This document shows positions 46,942-55,235 of a stretch of 64,000 bases of DNA, in pieces. The position numbers and the translations under genes are program-made. The notes under the pieces are model-generated. The model saw only the letters and a program-made list of their open reading frames with translations, was not told where the DNA came from and did not search any database. Each line of letters begins with the position of its first letter. Position 1 is the first letter of the stretch. Source of the stretch: Virgisporangium aliadipatigenens (GTDB lineage: Bacteria; Actinomycetota; Actinomycetes; Mycobacteriales; Micromonosporaceae); the NCBI RefSeq assembly GCF_016863615.1, contig NZ_BOPF01000033.1:1-64000 (forward strand), written 5' to 3'.

Positions 46942-47141
46942 ACCCAGTTGCCCTCGCTGTCCTGGGCGTACGTCTCGGCGTGCGCCTCGGCCTCGTAGGC
47001 GTCCACGGTGCCGTCGTTGTCGAAGTCGTAGGCCGTGGCGTCGACCTCGACGGTCTGCACGAAGACGTTGCCGTACTCGTCGGCGACGACGGTCTGCTCC
47101 TCGTAGGAGACGTCGTACTCGGTGCCGGTGGTCTCGCTCAT
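46905..47141 (-). CDS. Small acidic protein with an EF-hand-like loop
   Basis: The 78-residue product is very acidic and has one perfect calcium-loop pattern, DFDNDGTVDAYE at 39-50 (positions 1, 3, 5, 9 acidic, 6 Gly, 12 Glu), the sequence of an EF-hand or dockerin-like loop without flanking canonical helices. No signal peptide is seen. AGGAGA precedes the ATG at 47141 by 8 nt, which supports a real gene. The last 37 bp are antisense to adnB. I recognise no family. Confidence 0.7.
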   Translation of the reverse strand: MSETTGTEYDVSYEEQTVVADEYGNVFVQTVEVDATAYDFDNDGTVDAYEAEAHAETYAQDSEGNWVYGESDVEVAAW

Positions 47142-47331
47142 TGTTCTTTCTCCTGTGTTCTCGCTGTTGTGCGGTGCGAGATGAACAGTATTTCCGGCCC
47201 CGGACGAAGGAATCCCAAGATCGTGCCGGTGACGGCCATCGATTCGACGGTCGGCCCCGCACCTGAGAAAGCTGCCAGGAGCACCCTCACCCCTCCGGCG
47301 TCGGGCGTTCGGCTGGCACACTGGACCCGTT

Positions 47332-48285
47332 ATGGCTGATCAACCGTCCCCGTGGTCGAGCGCCGACACGGTCATCGAGGTGGCTCCCGTGCCGTCGCCC
47401 GTCGAGGCGACCCCGGTGGTGACGCCGCAGCGGACCGCGTCCACGGGTCCGGCCCGCGCGGGCGCGGTGACCAGGCCGGTCGACCTGCCGCCACCGCCGC
47501 CGCCGGACGTGCTCGCCTTCGGCGCCGACGACGACCCGGTCAAGCGCAACAAGCTGCTCATGCGCTGGTTCGGCGGGGCGGCCGCGCTGGTCGTGCTGAT
47601 CGGCGTCATCGCGACCCTGGCGATGGTGCTCGGCTCGGGCGGCACCGCCGTGCCGGACCTGTTCGGCGACAAGGCCGACGCGCCCCCGGACACGCGGCCC
47701 GACCTCGTGAAGAACTGCCCCGTCCCCTCCGCCTACCCGGAGCCGCAGGCCGCCCCGCCGCCGGAGCCCGGCCCGCGCACCGTCGACGGCGACTCCGGCG
47801 TCTCCTACAAGGCGTTCGGGGAGCCGTGGATCCCGTGGGACACCACGTGGACCGGCGGCACGCTCAAGGTCGACTACTCGGTGGGCCAGCACTTCGTGAC
47901 CGAGGTCTACAGCGGCGGCACCTACCACGCCTCGATCCTGTCGGCGAGCGTGCCGGCCACCAACAACGACGCGCTCGTCGTGGACCTCAAGTGCACCGGC
48001 CGTCAGATCGCCGCCGACGTGCGGCAGCAGTACTACCCCAACCCCAACCGGCTGGAGCAGATCGACGAGCGGGAGACCCGGCTCGGCGGCCGGCCGGCCT
48101 GGGTGTCCATCTTCCGGCTGCACTTCAACCGGCAGGGTCTCAGCGCCAAGAGCGAGCTCGTCGGGCTCGCGTTGATCGACGTCGGCCGGCCCAACGCCGC
48201 CATCGTGTACGTCTCCATCCCCGACACGCACCGGCAGTTCGACGGCGTCGTCAACGAGGTGTTCGACTCGGTGCGGGCGGTCTGA
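47332..48285 (+). CDS. Single-pass membrane protein, unknown
   Basis: The 317-residue product has a Pro-rich cytoplasmic N-terminus of about 78 residues (with a PPPPPP run), one span at about 79-100 and an outside domain of about 210 residues with two cysteines (KNCPVPS, LKCTGRQ). No enzymatic motif is seen. It is divergent from the small acidic gene with 190 bp between starts. Similar N-terminal Pro-rich, one-span proteins are common in actinobacteria but I cannot name the family. Confidence 0.75.
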   Translation: MADQPSPWSSADTVIEVAPVPSPVEATPVVTPQRTASTGPARAGAVTRPVDLPPPPPPDVLAFGADDDPVKRNKLLMRWFGGAAALVVLIGVIATLAMVLGSGGTAVPDLFGDKADAPPDTRPDLVKNCPVPSAYPEPQAAPPPEPGPRTVDGDSGVSYKAFGEPWIPWDTTWTGGTLKVDYSVGQHFVTEVYSGGTYHASILSASVPATNNDALVVDLKCTGRQIAADVRQQYYPNPNRLEQIDERETRLGGRPAWVSIFRLHFNRQGLSAKSELVGLALIDVGRPNAAIVYVSIPDTHRQFDGVVNEVFDSVRAV

Positions 48286-48316
48286 AGGATCCCGTCGATC
48301 AGCTAGGGTCGACACT

Positions 48317-49612
48317 GTGCTTCCGGTGATCCGCCATCCTGTCGAACGGTTCACGCTGCCGAACGGCCTGCGTGTGGTCCTGACCCCCGACCCCAGCGCA
48401 CCGGTTGTCGGTGTGGCCGTCGTGTACGACGTCGGCATCCGTTCCGAGCCGCAGGGGCGCACCGGGTTCGCGCACCTCTTCGAGCATCTGATGTTCCAGG
48501 GGTCGACCAACCTCGAGAAGCTCGCCCACTTCCGGCACGTGCAGGGCAGCGGCGGGACGTTCAACGGGTCGACCCACTTCGACTACACCGACTATTACGA
48601 GTCGCTGCCGGCCAACGCCCTGGAGCGCGCGCTCTTCCTGGAGGCCGACCGCATGCGCGGCCCCCGCCTGACCGAGGAAAACCTGCGCAACCAGGTGGAC
48701 GTGGTCAAGGAGGAGATCCGGGTCAACGTGCTCAACCGGCCCTACGGCGGCTTCCCGTGGCTGAAGCTGCCGCCGGTCATGTTCGACACGTATCCCAACG
48801 CGCACGACGGGTACGGCTCGTTCGAGGACCTCGAATCGGCGACGGTCGACGACGCGGCGGACTTCTTCGACAAGTACTACGCGGTCGACAACGCGGTGCT
48901 GGCGGTGGCCGGCGACTTCACCGTCGAGACGGCCCGCGCCTTGGTCGAACGCCACTTCAGCGACGTTCCCGCGCGCCGGGCCCCGCAGCGGCCGGACTTC
49001 GCCGAGCCCGACCTGACCAGTGAGCGCCGCGAGAGCTACGTCGACCGGCTGGCCCCGCTGCCCGCGGTGGCGAGCGCCTGGCGGGTCCCCAACCCGATCA
49101 CCGATCTCGAGGGCTACCTGCCCTTCGTGGTGCTCGCCGAGGTGCTCACCGACGGGGACGCCTCCCGCCTGGTCGAGCGGCTGGTGCTGCGCGACCGCGC
49201 CGTCACCAGCGTCGGCGGGTACATCGGCTTCATGGGCGAACCGTTCGCGGTCCGCGACCCCACGGCGATGCTGCTCCAGGCGCACCTGCCCCCGGGCGGC
49301 GACGTCGACAAGGTGCTGCGCACCATCGACGAGGAGAACGCTCGCATCGCGAGCGACGGGCTGGCCCCGGGCGAGTTGGCCCGCACCCAGGCCCGGATGG
49401 CCACGCACCTGCTGCGCGACACCGACTCGGTGCTCGGCCGGGCGTTGCAGATGGCCGTGCTGGAGGTGCAACGCGGCGCGCCGGAGCTGCTCGCCGAGCT
49501 GCCCCGGCTGCTGAGCGAGGTCACGGAGGAGCAGGTGACGGCGGCCGCCGCGACCCTCGTGCCCGAACGCCGGGCCACGGTCGAGGTCATCGCGGAGGGT
49601 GGGAACAACTAA
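48317..49612 (+). CDS. M16-family zinc peptidase, active subunit
   Basis: The 431-residue protein has the inverted zincin motif HLFEH at residues 53-57 with the downstream glutamate expected near residue 133. It is a pitrilysin/processing-peptidase type protein of one half-size; active M16 peptidases are often built from an HxxEH subunit and an inactive partner. Start is GTG. The next gene begins one base into the stop (TAATG), so the pair is coupled. No signal peptide is visible. Confidence 0.92.
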   Translation: MLPVIRHPVERFTLPNGLRVVLTPDPSAPVVGVAVVYDVGIRSEPQGRTGFAHLFEHLMFQGSTNLEKLAHFRHVQGSGGTFNGSTHFDYTDYYESLPANALERALFLEADRMRGPRLTEENLRNQVDVVKEEIRVNVLNRPYGGFPWLKLPPVMFDTYPNAHDGYGSFEDLESATVDDAADFFDKYYAVDNAVLAVAGDFTVETARALVERHFSDVPARRAPQRPDFAEPDLTSERRESYVDRLAPLPAVASAWRVPNPITDLEGYLPFVVLAEVLTDGDASRLVERLVLRDRAVTSVGGYIGFMGEPFAVRDPTAMLLQAHLPPGGDVDKVLRTIDEENARIASDGLAPGELARTQARMATHLLRDTDSVLGRALQMAVLEVQRGAPELLAELPRLLSEVTEEQVTAAAATLVPERRATVEVIAEGGNN

Positions 49613-50931
49613 TGTCGATCACCACGTTGCCGGACCTCGGTCCGGTGCGGGAGCTGACGCTGCCGTCCACTGTGGAGCGCACGCTCGCCAACGGGTTGAC
49701 CGTCATGGCGATCCGGCGCTCGTCGGTGCCGCTGTTCGAGCTCCGGCTGCGGGTGCCGTTCGCCCGGGCGGACCTGGCGCAGAGCGCCGTCCTGACCCAG
49801 ACCCTTTTCTCGGGAACGGCCGATCGCACCACAGTCGACATCGCGGCCGCGCTGCAGTCCGTCGGCGGCGGCCTCTCGGCGGGAGCCGACCCGGACCGGC
49901 TGCTCGTGTCCGGCAACGCGCTCGTCACCGGGCTCGACGAGCTGCTGGGCCTGCTCGCCGAGGTGCTGACCGGGGCGACCTACCCGGACGAGGAGGTCTC
50001 GACGGAGCGTTCGCGCCTGGCGGACCGGATCCGGGTGGCCAACAGTCAGCCCTCACACCTGGCGCGCAAGGCCCTGCTGCGGCGCATCTACGGCGAACAC
50101 CCGTACGCGCTGCAGACGCCGGAGGCGGACGCCGTTCTGGCGGTGGAGTCGGCCGGGCTCAACGAGTTGCACGCCGCCCGGGTCCAGCCCGCGGGCGGCA
50201 CGCTCGTGCTCGTCGGCGACCTCGACCCCGAGGAGGCCATCGCCGCCGCCGAACGCGCCCTCGCCGGCTGGACCGGTGACGGCAAGGAGGTCGACCTGCC
50301 GGCCGTGCCGGAGATCGGCCCGGGGCCGCTGACCCTGGTGGACCGCCCGGGCTCGGTGCAGAGTTCGCTGCGGATGGCGCTGGGAGCGGTGCCCCGCACG
50401 CATCCCGACCACGCGCTGCTCCAACTGGCCAACCTCATCTTCGGCGGCTACTTCTCCTCCCGCTGGGTCGAGAACATCCGCGAGGACAAGGGCTACACGT
50501 ACGGGCCGCACTCGATGATCGAGCACTCGGTCGCCGGTTCCACGGTCACCGTGGCCGCCGAGGTGGCGACCGAGGTGACCGCGCCCGCACTCCTGGAGAC
50601 GGTGTACGAGCTGGGCCGGCTGGCGACGGTTCCGCCCGGCGAGGACGAACTGACCCAGGCCCGTCAGTACGCGCTCGGCACGCTGCAACTGGGCCTGTCC
50701 ACGCAGGCCGGGCTGGCGGGGCTGGCGAGCACGTACGCCGGCTTCGGGCTGCGGCTGGACTACCTGGCCACGCACGCCGCTCGGCTGGCGGCCGCCACGG
50801 TCGACGACGTCGCCCGGGTGGCGGCCGAGTATCTCGCCCCGTCCCGCGCGGCGACGGTCGTGCTCGGCGACGCGGCCGTCGTCGAGAAGTCGTTGGGGAC
50901 GCTCATGCCGGTGACCCGCGTTCAGCCATGA
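49612..50931 (+). CDS. M16-family peptidase-like, inactive partner
   Basis: The 439-residue protein aligns in layout with M16 half-subunits (TVERTLANGLTVMAI at the start, GYTYGPHSMIE near residue 300), but the HxxEH site is replaced by AVLTQTLFSGT, so it cannot bind zinc in the usual way. The C-terminal half retains the conserved R/Y substrate-binding segment. It probably forms a heterodimer with the preceding active subunit, as in known two-subunit bacterial M16 enzymes. nudC overlaps by 4 bp. Confidence 0.88.
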   Translation: MSITTLPDLGPVRELTLPSTVERTLANGLTVMAIRRSSVPLFELRLRVPFARADLAQSAVLTQTLFSGTADRTTVDIAAALQSVGGGLSAGADPDRLLVSGNALVTGLDELLGLLAEVLTGATYPDEEVSTERSRLADRIRVANSQPSHLARKALLRRIYGEHPYALQTPEADAVLAVESAGLNELHAARVQPAGGTLVLVGDLDPEEAIAAAERALAGWTGDGKEVDLPAVPEIGPGPLTLVDRPGSVQSSLRMALGAVPRTHPDHALLQLANLIFGGYFSSRWVENIREDKGYTYGPHSMIEHSVAGSTVTVAAEVATEVTAPALLETVYELGRLATVPPGEDELTQARQYALGTLQLGLSTQAGLAGLASTYAGFGLRLDYLATHAARLAAATVDDVARVAAEYLAPSRAATVVLGDAAVVEKSLGTLMPVTRVQP

Positions 50932-51830
50932 CCACCACTCCCGGGGTTCCGCCGCTGGCGCGGGGGCTGCTCGACCGGGCGGCCCACCGGCGCACCGACG
51001 CCGACTGGCAACGCGACGCGTGGGCCAAGGGGCGCGTGCTCGTCGTGCACAAGGGGCGGGCGCTGGTGCGGGACGGTTCGCTCGTGCTGCTGGCCGCCGA
51101 GAGCGCGCCCGAGGGCGACCGGCTCTTCCTCGGCGTCGACGCGGAGGAGACGCCCTACTTCGCCGTCCTCGCCGAGCTGCCCGAGGTCGAGGGTGCGCAC
51201 GCGCAGGATCTCCGTCAGGCGGGCACCGGCCTCGACGAGCGGGACGCGGGGCTGCTCATCACCGCGGTGGCGTTGGCGAGCTGGCACCACCGCCACGCGT
51301 TCTCCGCGAAATCGGGACTGGCCACGACCGCCGGTGAGGCCGGCTGGACCAGGGTGACCGACGACGGCGAGACGTCCTGGCCGCGCACGGACCCGGCCGT
51401 GATCGTGCTGATCCACGACGGTGTCGACGGCCCGGAGGGGCGCTGCCTGCTCGGGCACAACGCCACCTGGACCATGCCCGGCTGGGAGAACCGCTACTCG
51501 TGCCTGGCGGGCTTCGTCGAACCGGGCGAGTCGGCCGAGGCCACGGTGATCCGTGAGGTCGGCGAGGAGGTCGGGGTGGACGTGACCGACCTGCGCTACA
51601 TCGCCAGCCAGCCGTGGCCGTTCCCGGGTTCGCTGATGCTCGGCTTCTTCGCCCGCGCCGACCCGAACGCCGAACTGCACCCGGATCCGGCCGAGATCTC
51701 GCACGCGCGCTGGTTCACCCGGGCCGAGATCGGTGCGGCGCTAACTGAGCAGACCGAGGAGTTCGGCCTGCCCAGTGCGGTGTCGATCGCCCACTACCTG
51801 ATCACGCGGTGGCACTCAGGGCAGCCGTGA
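50928..51830 (+). CDS. nudC: NADH pyrophosphatase / RNA deNADing Nudix enzyme lacking zinc-ribbon cysteines
   Basis: The 300-residue protein has the NudC signature SQPWPFPGSLM and Nudix box GFVEPGESAEATVIREVGEEVGV. NudC splits NAD(H) and removes NAD caps from RNA. The zinc-ribbon between the domains, usually four cysteines, is changed: FCxxCG becomes FSAKSG (Ser126, Ser129), and the second pair falls in TRVTDDGE without Cys. Only two cysteines exist elsewhere. The ATG overlaps the previous stop (ATGA), and the end overlaps mrx1 by 29 bp. The neighbours (mrx1, uvrD2) match the mycobacterial locus. Confidence 0.93.
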   Translation: MTTTPGVPPLARGLLDRAAHRRTDADWQRDAWAKGRVLVVHKGRALVRDGSLVLLAAESAPEGDRLFLGVDAEETPYFAVLAELPEVEGAHAQDLRQAGTGLDERDAGLLITAVALASWHHRHAFSAKSGLATTAGEAGWTRVTDDGETSWPRTDPAVIVLIHDGVDGPEGRCLLGHNATWTMPGWENRYSCLAGFVEPGESAEATVIREVGEEVGVDVTDLRYIASQPWPFPGSLMLGFFARADPNAELHPDPAEISHARWFTRAEIGAALTEQTEEFGLPSAVSIAHYLITRWHSGQP

Positions 51831-52083
51831 GCTGCTGCAGCGTGGGATTGGTGAAGGCCCGCCCGTCGGGCAGGCGCACGGTCGGCACGGTCTGGTTTCC
51901 CCCGTTGACCCCCTCGACGAACTTCGTCGCCTCGGGGTCGTCGGTGATGTCGATCTCCTGGTACGGGATACCGGCGCGATCGAGCTGGCCCTTGAGCCGG
52001 CGGCAGTAGCCGCACCACGGAGTCGAGTACATGACCAACGGCTGAGTTTCCACGGTGGGTAAAACGTCGGAGGGTGCTGTCAT
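51802..52083 (-). CDS. mrx1: Mycoredoxin-1
   Basis: The 93-residue glutaredoxin-like protein has the active site CGYC at 24-27 (YSTPWCGYCRRLK), the VPTVRLPDG cis-Pro strand and length typical of Mrx1, which reduces protein-mycothiol mixed disulfides. I use the ATG at 52083, which has a weak GGGCGGA ribosome site; a GTG at 52053 is an alternative. Its start codon shares the CATG tetranucleotide with the divergent uvrD2 start, so the two starts overlap by two bases. The gene position matches M. tuberculosis Rv3198A. Confidence 0.9.
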   Translation of the reverse strand: MTAPSDVLPTVETQPLVMYSTPWCGYCRRLKGQLDRAGIPYQEIDITDDPEATKFVEGVNGGNQTVPTVRLPDGRAFTNPTLQQLTAALSATA

Positions 52084-54232
52084 GATTCCGCCCGTGGCGA
52101 AATCTTCGGATGCTCTTGACGAGCTGGACGAGGAGCAGCGCGCCGCCGTCACCGCGCCCGCCGGGCCGGTCTGCATCCTGGCCGGCGCCGGCACCGGCAA
52201 GACGCGGGCCATCACGCGGCGGATCGCGCACCGGGTGCACACCGGCGAGGTGCGGGCGCAGCACGTGCTCGCGGTGACGTTCACCGCCCGGGCGGCGGCC
52301 GAGATGCGGGCCCGGCTGACCGCGCTCGGTGCGGCCGGGGTGCAGGCCCGCACGTTCCACGCCGCGGCGCTGCGCCAGCTGCGCTACTTCGCGCCGCGCC
52401 TGTTCGCCGGGCGGGACCTGCCCGAGCTGATCGACCGCAAGGGGCGCCTCGTCGGGCAGGCCGCCACCCGGGCCGGGATCACCACCGACCAGACCGGCGC
52501 ACGCGACCTCGCGGCCGAGATCGAGTGGGCGAAGGCGTGCCTGGTCGAGCCGTCGGAGTACGAGGTCGCCGCGGCGAAGGCGCGGCGCGAGCCGCCGTTC
52601 GCGCCGGCCACGGTGGCGAAGGTGTTCGACGGTTACGAGCGGCTCAAGCGCGCCGCCGGGGTGATCGACTTCGAGGACCTGCTGCGCGCCGCGGCGTGGG
52701 GCATCGAGGAGCACTCCGACGTGGCCGAGCAGGTGCGCGCGCAGTACCGGCACTTCGTCGTCGACGAGTACCAGGACGTCAACCCGGTGCAGCAGCGGCT
52801 GCTCGACGCGTGGCTCGGCGGTCGGGACGACATCACCGTGGTCGGCGACGCGAGCCAGACGATCTACTCGTTCACCGGGGCGTCGTCGGACCATCTGGTG
52901 TCGTTCCCGCGCCGCTACCGCGGGGCCACCGTGGTGCGGCTCGTCCGCGACTACCGGTCGACCCCGCAGGTCGTCGGGCTCGCCAACGCGGTGATCTCCC
53001 AGGCCCGTGGTGAGCTGGCCCGCCTCCGGTTGGAACTGCACGGGCAGCGCCCCTCCGGCCCCGAGCCGGAGCTGCGGTCGTTCCCGGACGAGCCGGCGGA
53101 GGCGACGTCGGTGGCGCGCAAGTGTGCCGAGCTGATCGCCGCCGGCACCCCGGCCCGCGAGATCGCGGTGCTGTTCCGGATCAACGCCCAGTCCGAGGTG
53201 TACGAGGCGGCGCTGGCCGAGGCGGGTGTGCCGTACGTGGTGCACGGCGCCGAGCGGTTCTTCGAACGCGCGGAGATCCGGCAGGCGCTCGTGGCGCTGC
53301 GCGCGGCGACCCGGACCGTCGAGGCGGGCACGCCCCTGCACGACGCGGTCGTGGGTGCGCTGGACGCGATCGGGTGGCGGCCGAACCGGGCTCCGGCGGG
53401 CGGGGCGTCCCGGGAGCGCTGGGAGGCGCTTGCCGCGTTGGCGGCGCTCTGCGACGAGTTCGCGCAGGAGCGCCAGGATCTTCCGGAGGGGGCGCCGCTG
53501 CTGGAGGCGTTCAACGCCGAGCTGGCCCGCCGGGCGGCCGCCCAGCACGCCCCGGCGGTCGACGGGGTGACGCTCTCATCGCTGCACTCGGCCAAAGGGC
53601 TGGAGTGGGACGCGGTGTTCCTGGTCGGCCTCGCCGAGGGCACCCTGCCGATCCGGCACGCGCGCACCGCCGACGCCCTGGAGGAGGAACGCCGTCTCGC
53701 CTACGTCGGGATCACCCGCGCCCGGCACTGGCTGTGGCTGTCCTACGCGGTGGCGCAGATTCCCGGCGGGCGGCAGCGCCGGGCCTGCCGGTTCGTGCCA
53801 GCGCTCGACCCGGACCGCCCGGCGCCGGCGGCGCGAACCCCCGGCCGCACGCGCAAAGAGGCGGACGGCACGCGCCGCAGGATCCTGGTGTCGTGCCGGA
53901 TCTGCGGCACGGCGCTGATCAGCGGGGCGGACCGCAAGCTCGGCCGCTGTTCGGCCTGCCCGTCGGATCTCGACGAGGAACTGCTCTCCCGCCTCCAGGA
54001 GTGGCGGGTGCGGGTGGCCGCCCGGCAGAAGGTTCCCCCGTACGTGGTGTTCACCGACGTGACGCTCGCGGCCCTCGCCGAACGCCGCCCGGCGCGCTCG
54101 GAGGAGTTGGTGGCGATCTCCGGCATCGGTCCGCGCAAGCTCGGCATGTACGGCACTGACGTGCTCAGACTCATCGACGGGACGCCGGTGGACGACGTCG
54201 AGGAGGCCCTCCCGGAGGGTCTAGAAAAATAA
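52082..54232 (+). CDS. uvrD2: ATP-dependent DNA helicase UvrD2
   Basis: The 716-residue SF1 helicase has Walker A GAGTGKT (35-41), DEYQD (228-232), GDASQTIYSFTGA and LSSLHSAKGLEWD and RRLAYVGITRARH motor motifs, then a tetracysteine zinc motif (Cys605, 608, 623, 626) and a C-terminal HRDC-type domain (about 640-716), the layout of mycobacterial UvrD2. ATG at 52082 follows GGAGGG by 7 nt, which decides the start. It probably acts in DNA repair and replication. It shares its start region with divergent mrx1 and lies upstream of whiB7. Confidence 0.94.
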   Translation: MIPPVAKSSDALDELDEEQRAAVTAPAGPVCILAGAGTGKTRAITRRIAHRVHTGEVRAQHVLAVTFTARAAAEMRARLTALGAAGVQARTFHAAALRQLRYFAPRLFAGRDLPELIDRKGRLVGQAATRAGITTDQTGARDLAAEIEWAKACLVEPSEYEVAAAKARREPPFAPATVAKVFDGYERLKRAAGVIDFEDLLRAAAWGIEEHSDVAEQVRAQYRHFVVDEYQDVNPVQQRLLDAWLGGRDDITVVGDASQTIYSFTGASSDHLVSFPRRYRGATVVRLVRDYRSTPQVVGLANAVISQARGELARLRLELHGQRPSGPEPELRSFPDEPAEATSVARKCAELIAAGTPAREIAVLFRINAQSEVYEAALAEAGVPYVVHGAERFFERAEIRQALVALRAATRTVEAGTPLHDAVVGALDAIGWRPNRAPAGGASRERWEALAALAALCDEFAQERQDLPEGAPLLEAFNAELARRAAAQHAPAVDGVTLSSLHSAKGLEWDAVFLVGLAEGTLPIRHARTADALEEERRLAYVGITRARHWLWLSYAVAQIPGGRQRRACRFVPALDPDRPAPAARTPGRTRKEADGTRRRILVSCRICGTALISGADRKLGRCSACPSDLDEELLSRLQEWRVRVAARQKVPPYVVFTDVTLAALAERRPARSEELVAISGIGPRKLGMYGTDVLRLIDGTPVDDVEEALPEGLEK

Positions 54233-54248
54233 GTCGGCAACTTTGCCG

Positions 54249-54287
54249 TTAATTCGTTTGCGTCGCCCTGCGCGACCGGCATAGCCT
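54249..54287 (+). promoter_or_regulatory. Candidate whiB7 promoter with WhiB7 AT-rich box
   Basis: TTAATT (54249-54254) lies exactly 3 bp upstream of a -35-like TTGCGT (54258-54263), which is followed by an 18-bp spacer and TAGCCT (54282-54287). In mycobacteria and streptomycetes WhiB7 autoregulates through an AT-rich element just upstream of -35, bound by its AT-hook together with sigma-A. The expected start is near 54294, leaving a leader of about 500 nt. Confidence 0.6.
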
Positions 54288-54384
54288 GCCAACACACCTC
54301 GCGCGAGCGGGTGTGCGAGCAAGACAAGAGCCAGACCCGAAGAAGCAAGACTCACGACGAGTGCAGATGAGGAGGTGGTCCCCG

Positions 54385-54666
54385 GTGCTGAGCTACGAGA
54401 TCCAGCGTCCGGCAGGGCTGCTTGCTGTCTGCGCTCCGGTGTCTTTGTCGCCGCTTGCCGGCGCCCCCACAGCCCACGGTTCGGTGGGCTACGGCGCTGT
54501 CAGGACGGCACCCGAAGGCACGTTGGCTGCGGCGCAGTGGCTGACGGTCCGGCAAGAGGCCAAGGTCCAGGGGACCAGTGGCTTCGTTGCCAAGCCGCGC
54601 GTCGACGTCATGGACCCGGTTGGTGGAGTCCGCGGGAAACCGCCTCGAGGAAGGTCATCGGTCTGA
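54385..54666 (+). CDS. Candidate leader ORF (uORF) of whiB7
   Basis: A 93-codon frame starts at GTG 54385, preceded by AGGAGG (54370-54375) at 9 nt spacing, and ends at TGA 54664-54666. The product has no recognised domain. It lies between the promoter and the whiB7 terminator. Its stop codon falls in the loop of a small perfect hairpin (TCGGTC-TGACAA-GACCGA, 54658-54675), and its last codons cover the 5' arm of the antiterminator. In known whiB7 genes a translated uORF controls attenuation, so this is the natural candidate, but length and start (ATG 54367 is an alternative) are uncertain. Confidence 0.5.
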   Translation: MLSYEIQRPAGLLAVCAPVSLSPLAGAPTAHGSVGYGAVRTAPEGTLAAAQWLTVRQEAKVQGTSGFVAKPRVDVMDPVGGVRGKPPRGRSSV

Positions 54667-54699
54667 CAAGACCGAGCCGGCTCACCTCGAGGCCGCGGA
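54629..54699 (+). promoter_or_regulatory. Candidate antiterminator of whiB7 attenuation
   Basis: TCCGCGG (54629-54635) is complementary to CCGCGGA (54693-54699), and CCTCGAGG (54643-54650) to CCTCGAGG (54685-54692). The two 3' segments are adjacent, so they form one continuous 15-nt arm pairing with two 5' segments separated by 7 nt. This arm contains the first ten bases of the terminator stem (54690-54699), so the two structures exclude each other. Ribosome position on the leader ORF would decide which forms. Confidence 0.6.
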
Positions 54700-54733
54700 A
54701 TCCCACACCTGGGATCCGCGGCCTTAATTTTTT
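54690..54733 (+). terminator. Rho-independent terminator in the whiB7 leader
   Basis: The left arm (54690-54705) and right arm (54710-54725) pair over about 15 bp with one bulged A and a CACC loop, followed by AA and six T's (54728-54733). This is the only textbook intrinsic terminator I see in the window. It stands 66 bp before the whiB7 start and after the leader ORF, as expected for an attenuator. Confidence 0.9.
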
Positions 54734-54799
54734 GCCCCTCCACTCGATCACTACCAACCATCCACGAACCACCCACAGTAGGAAGCGAGGTGACCGGGA

Positions 54800-55159
54800 A
54801 TGAACCTGGTCATGGCCCCTCTCGGCGTCGCCGAGGCGGGTGCTGAGGTGTCCACCAAGTCCGCTCTCCCGTGCCGCAACTTCGACCCGGACCTCTGGTT
54901 CGCCGAGGCTCCGGCCGAGCTGGAGCTCGCCAAGTCCCTCTGCGGTGACTGCCCGGTCCGGGTCGCCTGCCTCTCGGCGGCGCTGGAGCGTCAGGAGCCG
55001 TGGGGCGTCTGGGGCGGCGAGATCTTCGAGCGTGGCGCCGTCGTTCCGCGCAAGCGGCCGCGGGGTCGTCCGCGCAAGGAGGACGTCGCGCGTGACGCGG
55101 CGCTCCGGGTCGAGGCGACCGCCCGCGCGGCGGCCGTCGTCGCAGGCCAGGCGGCCTGA
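54800..55159 (+). CDS. whiB7: WhiB7-type Fe-S transcription factor
   Basis: The 119-residue protein has the four [4Fe-4S] cysteines at 25, 48, 51 and 57, the GVWGGE turn at 69-74 and an AT-hook RGRPRK at 88-93, which together identify WhiB7 (WblC). It activates intrinsic antibiotic-resistance genes and itself with sigma-A when translation is disturbed. The ATG at 54800 follows GAGGTGA. The leader upstream carries promoter, leader ORF, antiterminator and terminator. It lies between uvrD2 and the ABC1 gene, matching M. tuberculosis Rv3197A. Confidence 0.95.
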   Translation: MNLVMAPLGVAEAGAEVSTKSALPCRNFDPDLWFAEAPAELELAKSLCGDCPVRVACLSAALERQEPWGVWGGEIFERGAVVPRKRPRGRPRKEDVARDAALRVEATARAAAVVAGQAA

Positions 55160-55235
55160 AATGAACACTCTCAGCATTCAGCCGACCAGCAGGAACCGGT
55201 CCGTCAAAGCCAACGATCTTCAGAAGGACACCGTC

